Below are positions 41,275-52,421 of a stretch of 64,000 bases of DNA, piece after piece. Every line of letters begins with the position of its first letter. Positions within the stretch are counted from its first letter, which is position 1. Source of the DNA: Thereva unica (lineage: Eukaryota > Arthropoda > Insecta > Diptera > Therevidae); contig OX465282.1 in the NCBI GenBank assembly GCA_949987705.1, positions 82,572,070-82,636,069 of the forward strand, given 5' to 3'. The notes under the pieces are model-generated. The model was not told the DNA's origin. It made no database searches and was given only the letters and a program-made list of their open reading frames with translations. The position numbers were made by a program, and so were the translations under genes.

Positions 41275-44200
41275 TTCTCCTCCGTCGAAATTGAGAGACG
41301 ATATATCGCAAGAGAAGTCGTCGTCCTTGATTTTCTGCGACCTTCTAGGAGCTGGCTGCGGACGCTTGTCCCTCGGTGTTCTTCTCTGAATCCTTAGAAC
41401 CCCCTGCTTCTTATACTTGCAGTATACCAGTATGAGGATGACAATGGTAACCAGCGTATACATGCTGAAGTAATGATGTAGGTGGTGGTGGTTTAAGGTT
41501 GGCAGATCGTTGATATGTTGCTGCTGTTTCTTGAGTGCACCGCGTAACTCGTCTAGATCCAGGTTGTCCACCTCCTTGACGATCTGTGGTGCGAAGGATA
41601 CATTTCCTTCCCTCATCTTGTAGGTTAGATTAAGATGAGCAGAAATTACTTGTGTTTCAGGTATGAATGATGTTCTAAGCCTTCCCGTGACCTTGTTGTC
41701 GGCTTGTATAGACAGCGTCGGGTGATTGATCATGCACGTTGGTTGAAGTTGGATAATACCAGACTCACTAAGGGTTAGCGGGTGCACAGCTTCACGACAA
41801 ATTATATCGAAGTGAGTTTCTTCATCCATGATGAATATCCATGTACTTGGTGCACTTAGTTTGATGAACATCTTCTTCGGATTCGTACTTCTGAGACGGC
41901 AGTAAGGTGACAGTTGTTTCTGGTTACTAAGTAGACTGATCTCACAGCGGCTTTGATTCGAGCTTGTGGTGAAAATTGGCTGTTTCAGATGGCAGGTTAA
42001 CTGATGGATCGCATTTAGTTGACATGCACTTAGCTCCTGCTCATTTATTGGACTGAAGCGGTCTCTGTGATGATTTACAGCTAAATAAGTAGTTGACAAC
42101 TGGATAGAGATAAATTTGTCCGAGCGATGTACAGGAATCGGTATTAATTTATATAAACGATACGATTCCGATTTTAACAATGGAATTCGAATGTCAAACA
42201 AAACCCTTGTTTCCGTTATTCTCATTCGCACATGCATTATGTTGTATATTTCTAATAACGAGGATGATCCGCCTTCTCCCGGCAGTCTTACGTCCTGCGG
42301 TAGGTGCTCTCGGATGAATTTGATCTGTTCGGTGAGCTGCGATGGTGTTAATAGTAATGTGTTGAGACGTCCGTGTTTGGTATCTGTTACAATCGATAGG
42401 ATGTTTCTTTGTATCTGCTGGAAGCTTATTATGTTTAGCGTAATCAGAATAGCAGCAGAAGTGAATGTTTGAGATACCATGAGCGTTTGTTGGGAATCAT
42501 TCATAGCGTTGGTAATTGCTTCGAAATGACGTTCGACTGTGTGGAACTGATTCTGTATAGTGTCGTGATTCTTCTTGAAGACATTTAGAGAACTCTCTAT
42601 AATTGTAGTTTGATTTCTCAAGAGTTCGCGAAGAAGTGTTTCGTTTTCGTTTATACCACTGATTTGTTCTTCAAGGTTTCTAGCGTATTCCTGGTCAAGA
42701 ATTCCGAATAATTTATTTGCTATAGTTCCAACTATTTCTAATGGAGCTCTCTTACTTCGAGTCGTTGTCTTCTCATTTTGCTGATAGAGAACTTCGTTTA
42801 TATGTTCTGATTCCAGAATGTGGTGGTGTAGTTGTCTAATTGTGGCACTACATAACTGTTGAGATGTATCTTGCTTTATCGTCCCATTGCATAGTTCTGA
42901 GAGTCTTCTTACGGATTTTTTAAGGCCGCTGAATTCCTTCCAATAAGTGGAGAGGTCGTAATAGACCAGTAGGTTCCATTCGCTTGTGTATAAATTCAGC
43001 TGTCCTACGTCATCGAAGTAGATCCCTTCTTGGTTTTTGAATCTTGTTATGTTGTACGGCGACCGTGCATCCTCCCCACCGACTATGAGGAAGAATAACG
43101 CCAAAATCATCAAGTACGCGATACTGTTTGTGTTGAAAGTTCTTGCGGGAGCTGATGTAGACGTTCTTTCGTTGCGTTTGGGCTGCTTTTTGTAGTCTTG
43201 TGTTAGGGGCTCTTGGCTTGATCGTTTTCGTGTATCTTGCTTCCCTGTTCGTGTAGTTTTCATATCATTGTTATGTGGTTCGTTGGTCTCGTTGTCATCT
43301 TGCTCGATAGGCGATGTTGCGACTTCCACATCAACATTTGCTTCCTTCTTGTTATCGCTTACTGGAAGCAATGAGAGCTTGGTTATCGGCCTGCGCATTT
43401 TGCCATTTTTAGTCTGTAACGTCACGACTCTCGTTAGTCCATCTGCACCTGGATGTATCTCTATCACTCGACCCAACGCCCAGCGGGATGGTGGAAGCTG
43501 TTCATCTTTAATGAGAACGAGATTCCCTTCTGTTATAGAGGGATTTTCCTTGGTCCATTTGGGTCGGAACTGAAGACGTCCAATGTATTCAATGGACCAT
43601 TTTCTCCAAAATTCTTGGTGCATTCGTTGAACACGATCCCACCTTGTCAGCAAGCTTGGCCTGTCATCCAATTGATTTCGATCCGGAACAGTGAGTAGTG
43701 GTGAACCAGTGAGAAAGTGACCTGGCGTGAGGGCATCTAAGCTTTCTGGATCTTCAGTTAGTGGGCATAGCGGACGTGAGTTTAAGCATGCTTCAATTTG
43801 CGTCATCAACGTACACATTTCCTCATATGTCAGTCTCGCTTCTCCTACTACTCTTCGCATATGATGCTTGATTGATTTAACACCAGCCTCCCATAAGCCT
43901 CCAAAATGTGGAGATGATGGTGGAATGAAGTGCCATTGAGTTCCGGTTTCTTGTAAGGCTTGGTTGACATCGGATTTGTAGGACTGTTGTTTATGAAGGT
44001 CAGTGATTACCTTACTCGCCCCAACGAAGTTTGTGGCGTTATCACTGTAAAGGTGAGCTATTGGTCCTCTTCTGCCTGTAAAACGTCTGAAGGCGGCAAT
44101 GAATGCAGCAGAAGTTAGTTCGGTGACTATCTCTATGTGTATCGCCTTTGTAGCGAGACAGATGAAGATTGCGATGTAGCCCTTGCGTGTTTTCTGACCT

Positions 44201-45462
44201 CTAGCCCTGTCCAATAATAAATCAAAGGGTCCAGCATAATCAACTCCAGAATGTGTGAATGGTGGACTGGTAATGACCCTGGCTTTTGGTAGCATGCCCA
44301 TCATTTGTTGTGACATTTGTGCTTTATAACGATGACAAATGACACATTTATGAATGTGGCCCTTTACTGCCTTGGGTCCATTGAGAATCCAAAATCTTTG
44401 TCTTATCACCTGGTGGGTTAATGAATTTCCTCCGTGAAGCGTATCCTTGTGTGCTTTGTTGATTATGAGAGCAGTCAGCTCGCTCTTGTATGGTAATATT
44501 ATTGGGTGTTTTCCATCGTATGATAACTGTGCGTTTTCTAGACGACCTCCAACCCTGAGGATTCCATCCTTATCGATGAATGGAGTAAGACTTAGTATTC
44601 GACTTTGCTTAGGAAGTTCTTTCTTCTTTAACAGTTTCGTTATATCATCCTTAAAATGTGATTCTTGGGTAACCTTTATCAGCAATAGTAGAGCAGCATC
44701 AATTTCTTTGATTGTTAATGGAGCGATAATTCTTAATGCTCTTTGAGTTTTCAAGTTTGTGACGAAGCGAGTACAGTATGCTATTATACGTTGAAGTTTG
44801 CTTAGAGATGAGTGATTCTTCATTAGTGTCTCTAAGATATTTTCGCTGTCTGTAGTTATCGTGGCTACCGTTATATGTTTTTCTTCTAAGTCTGTTTGTG
44901 GTAGTTTCGTTGACGGGAATTCAATTTTCTGTTCCTTTAGCCAATGTGGTCCCTCCCACCAGATCTTGTAGTCGTTCAGGAGGGCAGGATAAATCCCTCG
45001 TGATGCCACATCTGCAGGATTTTCTTGTGACTTCACATGAAACCATTTGCTGCTATCGGTCTGTGCTTGAATTTCAGCTACTCTGTTTCCTACGAATGTT
45101 TTCCATTTATGTGGGTCTTCCCGTATCCAAGCAAGAACAATTGTGGAGTCTGTCCATGCGAAGTATGGAATCTTTTCGATTTCTAGGCTGTCTCTAACCT
45201 CCTTCAGTAGATTCGCTAGCAGTGTTGCACCGCATAGTTCCAGTCGTGGCAGTGATAGCTTGGATTCTAGTGGGGCAACCTTCGTTTTGGCAGTGAGTAG
45301 ATTTGATGAGACCGTTCCACCTTGTATGATTCGAATGTAGACGGCTGCACTATATGCTCTCTCAGATGCATCTGAGAATCCATGTAGCTCACATACGCCA
45401 ATTCTTCCTAAGTATCCGACCCCACCTAGGAATTTCGATTCGTTGCAGAGCTGGTAATTCAT
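41257..45462 (-). CDS. BEL2 RNase H-integrase-envelope fusion
   Basis: This 1401-codon frame continues the BEL2 polyprotein after a frameshift in the RT. RNase H (residues 20-180) shows [45 protein letters not shown] and NPADVASRG. The integrase zinc domain (about 340-390) has [15 protein letters not shown] and [10 protein letters not shown]; its core shows [23 protein letters not shown] and [15 protein letters not shown]. From about residue 790 an envelope follows in the same frame. It has a hydrophobic signal-like segment ([14 protein letters not shown]), a furin-type site RSKR near residue 900 followed by a small hydrophobic fusion-peptide-like stretch, a long helical region, a cysteine-rich part and a membrane anchor [14 protein letters not shown] near 1335. 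This layout matches the baculovirus F/errantivirus envelope family. The frame is open throughout; release of the envelope would need proteolysis or a spliced RNA. Confidence 0.9.
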   Translation of the reverse strand: MNYQLCNESKFLGGVGYLGRIGVCELHGFSDASERAYSAAVYIRIIQGGTVSSNLLTAKTKVAPLESKLSLPRLELCGATLLANLLKEVRDSLEIEKIPYFAWTDSTIVLAWIREDPHKWKTFVGNRVAEIQAQTDSSKWFHVKSQENPADVASRGIYPALLNDYKIWWEGPHWLKEQKIEFPSTKLPQTDLEEKHITVATITTDSENILETLMKNHSSLSKLQRIIAYCTRFVTNLKTQRALRIIAPLTIKEIDAALLLLIKVTQESHFKDDITKLLKKKELPKQSRILSLTPFIDKDGILRVGGRLENAQLSYDGKHPIILPYKSELTALIINKAHKDTLHGGNSLTHQVIRQRFWILNGPKAVKGHIHKCVICHRYKAQMSQQMMGMLPKARVITSPPFTHSGVDYAGPFDLLLDRARGQKTRKGYIAIFICLATKAIHIEIVTELTSAAFIAAFRRFTGRRGPIAHLYSDNATNFVGASKVITDLHKQQSYKSDVNQALQETGTQWHFIPPSSPHFGGLWEAGVKSIKHHMRRVVGEARLTYEEMCTLMTQIEACLNSRPLCPLTEDPESLDALTPGHFLTGSPLLTVPDRNQLDDRPSLLTRWDRVQRMHQEFWRKWSIEYIGRLQFRPKWTKENPSITEGNLVLIKDEQLPPSRWALGRVIEIHPGADGLTRVVTLQTKNGKMRRPITKLSLLPVSDNKKEANVDVEVATSPIEQDDNETNEPHNNDMKTTRTGKQDTRKRSSQEPLTQDYKKQPKRNERTSTSAPARTFNTNSIAYLMILALFFLIVGGEDARSPYNITRFKNQEGIYFDDVGQLNLYTSEWNLLVYYDLSTYWKEFSGLKKSVRRLSELCNGTIKQDTSQQLCSATIRQLHHHILESEHINEVLYQQNEKTTTRSKRAPLEIVGTIANKLFGILDQEYARNLEEQISGINENETLLRELLRNQTTIIESSLNVFKKNHDTIQNQFHTVERHFEAITNAMNDSQQTLMVSQTFTSAAILITLNIISFQQIQRNILSIVTDTKHGRLNTLLLTPSQLTEQIKFIREHLPQDVRLPGEGGSSSLLEIYNIMHVRMRITETRVLFDIRIPLLKSESYRLYKLIPIPVHRSDKFISIQLSTTYLAVNHHRDRFSPINEQELSACQLNAIHQLTCHLKQPIFTTSSNQSRCEISLLSNQKQLSPYCRLRSTNPKKMFIKLSAPSTWIFIMDEETHFDIICREAVHPLTLSESGIIQLQPTCMINHPTLSIQADNKVTGRLRTSFIPETQVISAHLNLTYKMREGNVSFAPQIVKEVDNLDLDELRGALKKQQQHINDLPTLNHHHLHHYFSMYTLVTIVILILVYCKYKKQGVLRIQRRTPRDKRPQPAPRRSQKIKDDDFSCDISSLNFDGGECAQHI

Positions 45463-46776
45463 TCAGTATTCTGCTCCAAATCTGCACTATATTCTGTGGT
45501 AGAGCTTCGTCCCAGGAGGATTTCTGGATCCAAATATCTTGTAGCAAAAGTTTAATTTTGATGGTTACTGGAGAGATAAGTCCGATTGGATCAAAGATTT
45601 TTGCAGCCTCGATAGTATATTGCGCTTTGTTGCTGCACGCTCTGGGTGTATGGTGATTTGAATCCTGAATTTGTCTGTGGTTGGGTTCCAGTACAATCCC
45701 AACGCTTTAATTGTCTTTTCTTGATCGAAGTCACGATCAGTTGCGGCTTCTCGTAAATCCCATGGTATGTGCTTCATCAAGTTTCTGTTATTACTTGACC
45801 ACTTTCTTAACTTAAAACCACCGCCGTCAAGCAGTTTGATCAATTGATCGCTTGCAATAGCTGCTTCTTCTAGTGAGTTTCCTCCAGATACCACATCATC
45901 AACGTATGTATCATGTAGTATTATATGAGATGCTCTAGGATATTTGCTTTCGTCATCCTTGGCCAGCTGCTGAAGAGTTCGGATTGCTAGATATGGCGCT
46001 GATGCGGTTCCGTAAGTGACGGTTGTTAACTTGTATTCACGAATTGGGTCTTTGGGGCGATTCTCTCCACAGTATTCGTTGGTAGCCTTGATCTCGAACA
46101 TCGATTCTGATCTGGCGGTACATCTTTTCGATATCTGCGGTAAATACGATCTTGTGTTTCCTCCATCTAAGCAAGATTGACAGTAATTTCTGTTGTATTT
46201 GTGGCCGACCATCATGAGTTCGTTAAGCTTTTCGTATTAGTCCGTTGGCTGAGGCATCAATACAACTCTTAGTTTTGTCGTAGTGCTGTCTTGCTTTAGT
46301 ACGGCGTGGTGTGGCAAGTAATATGTCCCCTGCAGAGTATCCTCAGTTGGTACCATGTGTCCTAGACGTAGGTATTCGTTCATGAAGTCCTTATACATGA
46401 CCTCAAATGTGTGGTTATTTTTAAATTTCCGTTCCATTTGGAATAGTCGTACGAGGGCTAGTTCTCTGTACGGTGCAGGTTTTCAGCTTCGTCAGGATTT
46501 TCTCGAAATGGAATTCTGACTGTATATCGACCGTCAGAGTTTCGCTTATGTGTCGTTCTGAAGTGTGTTTCACAGGCAATCTCCTCGCTTGTCATGATTG
46601 GCTCGCGATGGAGTTCCTCCACCTCCCAAAATTTGCGAAGGTCCTTGTTGATATCTATTTCTGATATCATGCAGTGTAATCCTGTATTGCTTTTACGATT
46701 TGTTTTAATTTCACCAGATAGAATCCAACCCAGTTTCGTCTTTTGTGCAATTGGAGACCCTTCGGATCCGAGTAGA
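45463..46776 (-). pseudogene. BEL2 reverse transcriptase with several frameshifts
   Basis: Piecewise frames cover the RT. Protease-RT linker: KTKLGWILSGEIKT and REPIMTSEEIACETHFRTTH (46458-46776). RT palm start: GTYYLPHHAVLKQDSTTTKL (46237-46437), then a shift before DASANGLI. Core: KLTTVTYGTASAPYLAIRTL, the catalytic TYVDDVVSGGNSLEEA and KALGLYWNPTTDKFRI (45565-46215). Further shifts occur near 46455, 46240, 46180, 45565 and 45440. With identical LTRs this number of one-base errors is odd; homopolymer errors in assembly should be ruled out. Confidence 0.85.
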
Positions 46777-46780
46777 ACTT

Positions 46781-47154
46781 TGTAGTGACCGCGTAAAGTT
46801 TAATTACCGAACTTTACGCAATGTCACACAACAACTTCCGACACGATCAAAACGAGCAGTCGGAACACTCCCATCGATCACCGAACGAAAGTTCAGTGAT
46901 CTTGCCGTTTTCTCCCGTCCATATCGGTACAGCCAATTTCCGGCATCTCCGTCTACACTCTTGAGTATTACGGTCCATCAAAACAGACGAGCTCCATTTT
47001 CATCTAGTTCAATTTTTATTATTTAAATAATGATAATAGTGATATCAGTAGTTAGTGGTTGTTATATAATAATACAATAAACCAAAATAAATAGTTTGTG
47101 ATAAAAACCCAAAAATTGAGTATATTAACCACAACGTGGTTCGGAACAACTACA
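46781..47154 (+). repeat. Gypsy2 5' LTR with terminal hairpin
   Basis: 374 bp, TGTAGTGACC...GGAACAACTACA. A perfect 10-bp inverted pair GCGTAAAGTT (46791-46800) and AACTTTACGC (46810-46819) sits next to the terminus; a second pair GATCAC/GTGATC lies near 46877-46902. The 3' LTR repeats both. Confidence 0.95.
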
Positions 47155-47172
47155 TTGGTGACCCCGACGTGA
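47155..47172 (+). promoter_or_regulatory. Gypsy2 primer binding site, tRNA-Trp type
   Basis: The LTR is followed by T then TGGTGACCCCGACGTGA, complementary to a tRNA-Trp 3' end as I recall it (TCACGTCGGGGTCACCA). CsRn1-clade elements use tRNA-Trp. Confidence 0.75.
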
Positions 47173-48074
47173 TAACACGCGGGAAAAGTATAAGAAGTGC
47201 ATTGATAAATATCCTAAGTGCGCCCGAAATTTGCGATTTTCGTACAATAAAAAACAAATTTTACGGGTATTAATTTACATTCAGGTTTCAACAGATTTAA
47301 AAATTTGACAATTAATTGCTATTTCATATAGCCCAAAAAAAATTTTTTTTTTCTTTTGTCCTCTCGTTACTAGTTCTCATTATTATTGAATGCGTCATTG
47401 ACTCATTGGAAGAATTTTCATCCGTACATACAAAAAAAATTCAAGTTCAACCAGTCAGCGGTAAAAACTACACGATAGAAGATAACAAAGCAAGAGTGGA
47501 AGACAAAAAAAAAATTTTTTTCAAACAGGAGACAAGGAATATCGAATATCAGATAATTTTATATATTTTAATATAAATTAATTTTTTTATACTATATAAA
47601 TTTACAAATAATTTTTCTCTGCATACATACATATATACATAATTTCTTTATACATATATACATACATTTTGTAGGTTAAATTTTTTTTTCCGTTCATATA
47701 CATATAGATAAGAATATTTCATACACATTTATATATATATATATTACTTTGTTTCTACATATATACATAAACATAACCATTTTACGGCTAATTAACATTA
47801 TTTAAAAAAAATTTTAAACAAATTTTACCGACTGCTACAAAATAAATAAAATTTTTAGAGTACGAGTTACTATTAAGCTGTACTTAATAACTCTTATATT
47901 TTTGGAAGACAAATCAAGTCATTTTTGGGGAGTCATTTCGATTTTATTTCCCTCTTTTGGATAAAATTGTTTAACTATAACTATAATTAAACACAATATT
48001 GATTGTTTCTTTTTTTTGGACGGATTTTTGATAATTTCCTGAGAAGTTTTGTTATTTTTTTTTATATTTTTCCA
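47173..48074 (+). other. Gypsy2 AT-rich leader
   Basis: About 900 bases with TACATA/TATACATA-type microsatellite stretches (about 47620-47770) and A/T homopolymers. A small frame (47316-47576) has a hydrophobic segment but no known motif. I treat it as untranslated leader. Confidence 0.6.
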
Positions 48075-48977
48075 ATGTCAAGAACTGAAGAAAATCTTAT
48101 GGAGCTTGAGCACTCTAACTCAGAGGGACCAAAGCCCGGACCTTCGGGAGTCGACGCCGTTTCGGTGTCAAAATTGGACATCCCGAAGTTCTGGGCACAC
48201 CAGCCCGCCTCCTGGTTTTACCAGGCTGAAATCATGTTTCAGATGGCGAGCTGCAAATCTGATAAGATGAAGATCTACAATGTTATGGCCGCATTGCCGG
48301 AAGAGGCGGTAACGGCGATGCGGCTCAGCACTGCAGATTATACCGCATCTTATGAAATACTCAAACAGCACCTACTCGAGAAATACGGCACTTCCGAGAA
48401 GCGCCGGCTCGAGCAGTTGCTATCAGTGCAAGAGCCTGGAGACCGGAAACCTTCGGAGTTCCTCCAGGCTCTCAAGGCACTAGCGGGTGGGTCGTCAGCG
48501 GTCAATGACGATCTGATTCGGAACCTGTGGGAGCGGAGGCTTCCACAGGCCATCCAGATCACGTTGGCCACCTCCGCTGACCAAACACTAGCCGGGCTGG
48601 CCGCCACGGCGGACAAGGTATGGGAGGTGCTTCCACACGGAGGCGCCTCATACGCTTCCGCCGTCCGCGCAACACCTGCCACAGCGGAACCCACATTGGT
48701 GGCGCTGCAAAGCGCCATCAATAAACTGACGGCCCGGCTAGATAAGCTTGACCGCAAGCCGCGAAAGCCGAGAAGCCGAACACCTGCCAATCGACAGGGC
48801 GGCCCTCGACAGCCCTCGGCCAATCGGCCACAAGGGGCCAATGAAGCCAGGGGTAGCTTGTGCTATTTTCACTACCGTTACGGTAGTGAAGCTCGCACCT
48901 GCAAACCCCCCTGCAGTTTCGGTGGTGGTAATGCCAAGCCGGCGAAGAAACCACCCACCCACCCTAAAAAAAACTAA
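48075..48977 (+). CDS. Gypsy2 gag
   Basis: This 300-codon capsid protein starts at 48075 ([14 protein letters not shown]); a longer in-frame opening from 48003 is unlikely to be used. The capsid region shows [39 protein letters not shown] and [20 protein letters not shown], as in other CsRn1/Kabuki-type gags. The C-terminal zinc motif [18 protein letters not shown] has C-x2-H-x9-C-x3-C spacing in place of the CCHC knuckle, which I recall as typical of this clade. A basic stretch [20 protein letters not shown] precedes it. The stop lies 17 bases before the pol ATG in another frame, so pol may be expressed by reinitiation or frameshifting. Codon use is GC-richer than the flanks. Confidence 0.9.
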   Translation: MSRTEENLMELEHSNSEGPKPGPSGVDAVSVSKLDIPKFWAHQPASWFYQAEIMFQMASCKSDKMKIYNVMAALPEEAVTAMRLSTADYTASYEILKQHLLEKYGTSEKRRLEQLLSVQEPGDRKPSEFLQALKALAGGSSAVNDDLIRNLWERRLPQAIQITLATSADQTLAGLAATADKVWEVLPHGGASYASAVRATPATAEPTLVALQSAINKLTARLDKLDRKPRKPRSRTPANRQGGPRQPSANRPQGANEARGSLCYFHYRYGSEARTCKPPCSFGGGNAKPAKKPPTHPKKN

Positions 48978-48994
48978 AGAGTCAGGGGGTCGAC

Positions 48995-51900
48995 ATGAGC
49001 GAGCATATAACCGGCCGCTCATATCGTTTATTCGTCAGAGACACCAACAATCGGATGGACTTTCTGATTGATTCGGGCTCTGACGTTTCAATTGTTCCCG
49101 CCAAGGCGTTCCCGGCCCATAACGGTAGCCCGAACGTCCTTCTGTACGCGGCCAACGGATCACTGATCCGAACTTTCGGCACAAAGTTGCTTGAACTTGA
49201 ACTCGGCTTACGCCGACGATATGTTTACAACTTTATTATAGCCGACACCACTAAAGCCATTATCGGGGCGGACTTCTTAACGAAGTTCAAATTGTCCGTC
49301 GATTTTGAATATCGGCATTTAGTCGACAAACGCACCAAGTTTCGAATTAACGTGTGCGCCACAGTCGACTACAACCCCGAAACATTTCCATGCCGAGTTA
49401 TTGGCATATACAAAGAGCTATTAACGAAGTACGCTTCGTTAACAAAACCGCCCAATTTTAACCTTCCGGTTAAACACAATGTGCAACACCACATTGTAAC
49501 TAAAGGGCAATTACCTTTTGTCACCGCTCGGCGACTCCATCCGGAGAAACTGAAGGTGGCAAAGTTAGAGTTCGACCATATGGTCCAATTGGGGATTTGT
49601 CGACCTTCGTCGTCCCCCGCAGCATCTCCGCTTCATCTGGTTCCTAAACGGGACTCACATGATTGGAGGCCATGCGGCGACTACCGTCGCCTTAATGCTG
49701 TCACTGTGCCGGATAGATATCCGATCCCGCATATACAGAATTTCTCCGTGAATCTTCACGGCTGCACAATTTTTTCGAAGGTTGACTTGGTACGTGCATA
49801 CCATCACATACCAATCGCCCCAGAAGACGTGCATAAGACTGCACTCATTACGCCATTCGGCCTATATGAGTTTACACGTATGCCATTCGGCTTACGGAAT
49901 GCAGCACAAACCTTTCAAAGGTTCATAAATGAAGTTACGAGAGATCTCGACTTCGTTTATGTATACTTGGACGATATACTCATCGCCAGTAAAACCGAGG
50001 ATGAACATATCGTTCACCTCGAAGAGCTCTTTAAACGCCTCGATAGCTTCGGTTTAACCATCAAGCTAGAGAAATGCGTTTTTGGTGCAACAGAGATTAA
50101 GTTTCTAAGCCACCGCATCACAAAGGATGGAATACTTCCATCCTCCGATCGGGTTCAGGCTATCGTTGATCTCGCACCTCCAACTTCTGTCAAATCGATC
50201 CAGAAGTTTTTGGGAATGGTGAATTTCTATCACCGATTTATCCCAAAATTGGCTGAACAGTTGGTGCCGATAAACGAGCATTTGAGAGACCTTCTCAACC
50301 GCTCACTTGCCAATAAAGTTTTTGACTGGCCAGCAGAATGTCAGGCGGCATTCCTCAAGGTGAAAACCTCGATGGCTGAAGCAACTCTGCTGAACCATCC
50401 AATCGAGGATGCAAAATACAGTCTTACGACTGACGCCTCTGATTATGCAATCGGAGGCGTTTTGGAACAATTCAACGGTCATCGGTGGCAACCTCTAGCT
50501 TTTTATTCCAAAAAGCTGTCACCAACAGAACGGAAGTACTCTGCATTCGATCGCGAACTTCTCGCAATCTACGCAGCGATCAAACACTTCCGTTACTTCG
50601 TTGAAGGACGCAATTTCGTGGTCTATACTGATCACAAACCACTGGTTCGCGCCCTTCACACAAAGACCGAACGATCCCCTCGACAGACCAGACATTTGGG
50701 TCTAATCTCTCAGTTTACCACAGACATCAGACATGTGTCAGGTAAACAAAACATTGTCGCAGACTACTTGTCACGCTCACTAGCAACCGACAACGTCGAC
50801 TCGGTCACCTTCGACCTGCCTACACTAGCTCAGGCTCAACAAGGTGACACAGAGTTGAAGTCTCTACAAGAGCAACCCAGCAACGGCTCACGGGTAAAAC
50901 TAGTCCTCACACCAATACCATTTACCGCCCATCAGGTGTGGTGTGAAAATAGTATAGGCATTCCTAGGCCTTACATACCCAATTCTCTACGTAGACTAGC
51001 GTTCAACTCCGAACATAGTCTCTCACATCCTGGTATTCGCGCTACAAGACGAGCCGTTACCAAGAAATACTTCTGGCCATCGATCAATAAAGACTGCAAT
51101 GAGTGGTCTCGATCATGCCTAGGTTGCCAAAAGTCCAAAGTTTCACGACATACCAAATCTCCATTTGAAGCTTTCAAGCTTTCAAATAATAGATTTGACC
51201 ATATCCATATGGATATAGTGGGACCCCTACCCCCATCTCGTGGATACTCTTATATCTTAACGATAGTCGATAGATTCACGCGATGGCCTGAAGCATACCC
51301 AATTCGGGATATTTCAGCACCAACAGTGGCAAAACGATTTGTCACTGAATTTGTCCCACGATTCGGCGTACCTCTTGAGATCACAACCGATCAAGGTACG
51401 CAGTTCGAATCGAAACTGTTCAATGAAGTTGCCAAATTACTCGGCACTCATCGAATTCGGACTACCGCCTACCACCCGCAAGCAAACGGGATGGTTGAAC
51501 GGTTTCACAGGCAACTAAAAGCAGCCTTAATGGCAAGGGACAACACTACTCATTGGAGTGAAGACTTGCCCTTTGTCATGTTAGGCATACGTACGGCAAT
51601 TAAGACCGACTTACAATGCTCACCAGCCGAGCTCGTATACGGTCAGAATCTGAGACTTCCCAATTCGATTTCTATCCCAACGGATGAGAATCCAATTGAA
51701 GAATCAGAATTCCTCTCTCGCCTTCGTTCTCACATGCAGAACATTAAGGCAATACATCCTCGGCAGCCCGTCCAAAAGGATGTCTACGTGCCAGAAGCCC
51801 TGGAGAACGCCGACTACGTTTTCATACGAGTCGACAGAGTTCGAAAACCTTTCGAACCTCCATATGAGGGCCCATATGAAGTAATCAAACGATTACGAAA

Positions 51901-52021
51901 ACACTTCGTTGTCAAATTGAACGGCACAACCAAGTCAATATCCATTGACAGGCTAAAGCCAGCCTTCGGTTGCGACCGCGACAACGAAGCTAAGCCGTCT
52001 AAAGCGGTAACATTCCGTTAA
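48995..52021 (+). CDS. Gypsy2 pol: protease, RT, RNase H, integrase
   Basis: The 1008-codon open frame has these domains in order. Aspartic protease (residues 15-110): [18 protein letters not shown] and [15 protein letters not shown] (180-400): [52 protein letters not shown] and the catalytic [14 protein letters not shown]. RNase H (about 480-590): [36 protein letters not shown] and [12 protein letters not shown]. Integrase zinc domain: [20 protein letters not shown] and CLGCQKSK. Integrase core (about 730-900): [28 protein letters not shown] and [22 protein letters not shown]-terminal GPY-like block [16 protein letters not shown] follows. All catalytic residues are present and no stop interrupts it. 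Confidence 0.95.
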   Translation: MSEHITGRSYRLFVRDTNNRMDFLIDSGSDVSIVPAKAFPAHNGSPNVLLYAANGSLIRTFGTKLLELELGLRRRYVYNFIIADTTKAIIGADFLTKFKLSVDFEYRHLVDKRTKFRINVCATVDYNPETFPCRVIGIYKELLTKYASLTKPPNFNLPVKHNVQHHIVTKGQLPFVTARRLHPEKLKVAKLEFDHMVQLGICRPSSSPAASPLHLVPKRDSHDWRPCGDYRRLNAVTVPDRYPIPHIQNFSVNLHGCTIFSKVDLVRAYHHIPIAPEDVHKTALITPFGLYEFTRMPFGLRNAAQTFQRFINEVTRDLDFVYVYLDDILIASKTEDEHIVHLEELFKRLDSFGLTIKLEKCVFGATEIKFLSHRITKDGILPSSDRVQAIVDLAPPTSVKSIQKFLGMVNFYHRFIPKLAEQLVPINEHLRDLLNRSLANKVFDWPAECQAAFLKVKTSMAEATLLNHPIEDAKYSLTTDASDYAIGGVLEQFNGHRWQPLAFYSKKLSPTERKYSAFDRELLAIYAAIKHFRYFVEGRNFVVYTDHKPLVRALHTKTERSPRQTRHLGLISQFTTDIRHVSGKQNIVADYLSRSLATDNVDSVTFDLPTLAQAQQGDTELKSLQEQPSNGSRVKLVLTPIPFTAHQVWCENSIGIPRPYIPNSLRRLAFNSEHSLSHPGIRATRRAVTKKYFWPSINKDCNEWSRSCLGCQKSKVSRHTKSPFEAFKLSNNRFDHIHMDIVGPLPPSRGYSYILTIVDRFTRWPEAYPIRDISAPTVAKRFVTEFVPRFGVPLEITTDQGTQFESKLFNEVAKLLGTHRIRTTAYHPQANGMVERFHRQLKAALMARDNTTHWSEDLPFVMLGIRTAIKTDLQCSPAELVYGQNLRLPNSISIPTDENPIEESEFLSRLRSHMQNIKAIHPRQPVQKDVYVPEALENADYVFIRVDRVRKPFEPPYEGPYEVIKRLRKHFVVKLNGTTKSISIDRLKPAFGCDRDNEAKPSKAVTFR

Positions 52022-52042
52022 CGCTACGCTGGGGGGGGAGTA

Positions 52043-52417
52043 TGTAGTGACCGCGTAAAGTTTAATTACCGAACTTTACGCAATGTCACACAACAACTTC
52101 CGACACGATCAAAACGATCAGTCGGAACACTCCCATCGATCACCGAACGAAAGTTCAGTGATCTTGCCGTTTTCTCCCGTCCATATCGGTACAGCCAATT
52201 TCCGGCATCTCCGTCTACACTCTTGAGTATTACGGTCCATCAAAACAGACGAGCTCCATTTTCATCTAGTTCAATTTTTATTATTTAAATAATGATAATA
52301 GTGATATCAGTAGTTAGTGGTTGTTATATAATAATACAATAAACCAAAATAAATAGTTTGTGATAAAAACCCAAAAATTGAGTATTATTAACCACAACGT
52401 GGTTCGGAACAACTACA
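52043..52417 (+). repeat. Gypsy2 3' LTR
   Basis: 375 bp, near-identical to 46781-47154, preceded by the polypurine tract GGGGGGGGAG (52031-52040) and followed by the ACTT duplication. Confidence 0.95.
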
Positions 52418-52421
52418 ACTT

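Larger units (their letters stand above)
46781..52417 (+). mobile_element. Gypsy2: young CsRn1-type Ty3/Gypsy element, apparently intact
   Basis: LTRs 46781-47154 and 52043-52417 differ by about one substitution (AAACGAGCAG/AAACGATCAG) and one single-base indel (GAGTATATT/GAGTATTATT). They are flanked by a perfect ACTT duplication (46777-46780, 52418-52421) in BEL2. The primer site follows the 5' LTR and a polypurine tract GGGGGGGGAG precedes the 3' LTR. Gag and pol are both open. The tRNA-Trp primer site and the C-x2-H-x9-C-x3-C gag motif are features I associate with the CsRn1 clade. It is the best candidate for an active element here. Confidence 0.95.

Noticed and set aside
42116..42472. 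118-codon plus-strand frame opposite the BEL2 envelope
   Set aside because: Antisense shadow of a long conserved frame.
47316..47576. 86-codon frame with a hydrophobic segment in the Gypsy2 leader
   Set aside because: Composed mostly of A/T homopolymers and located in a leader; no conserved motif to support coding.
48350..49022. Several minus-strand frames opposite Gypsy2 gag
   Set aside because: They arise from the GC-rich codon use of gag on the other strand; no domain matches.
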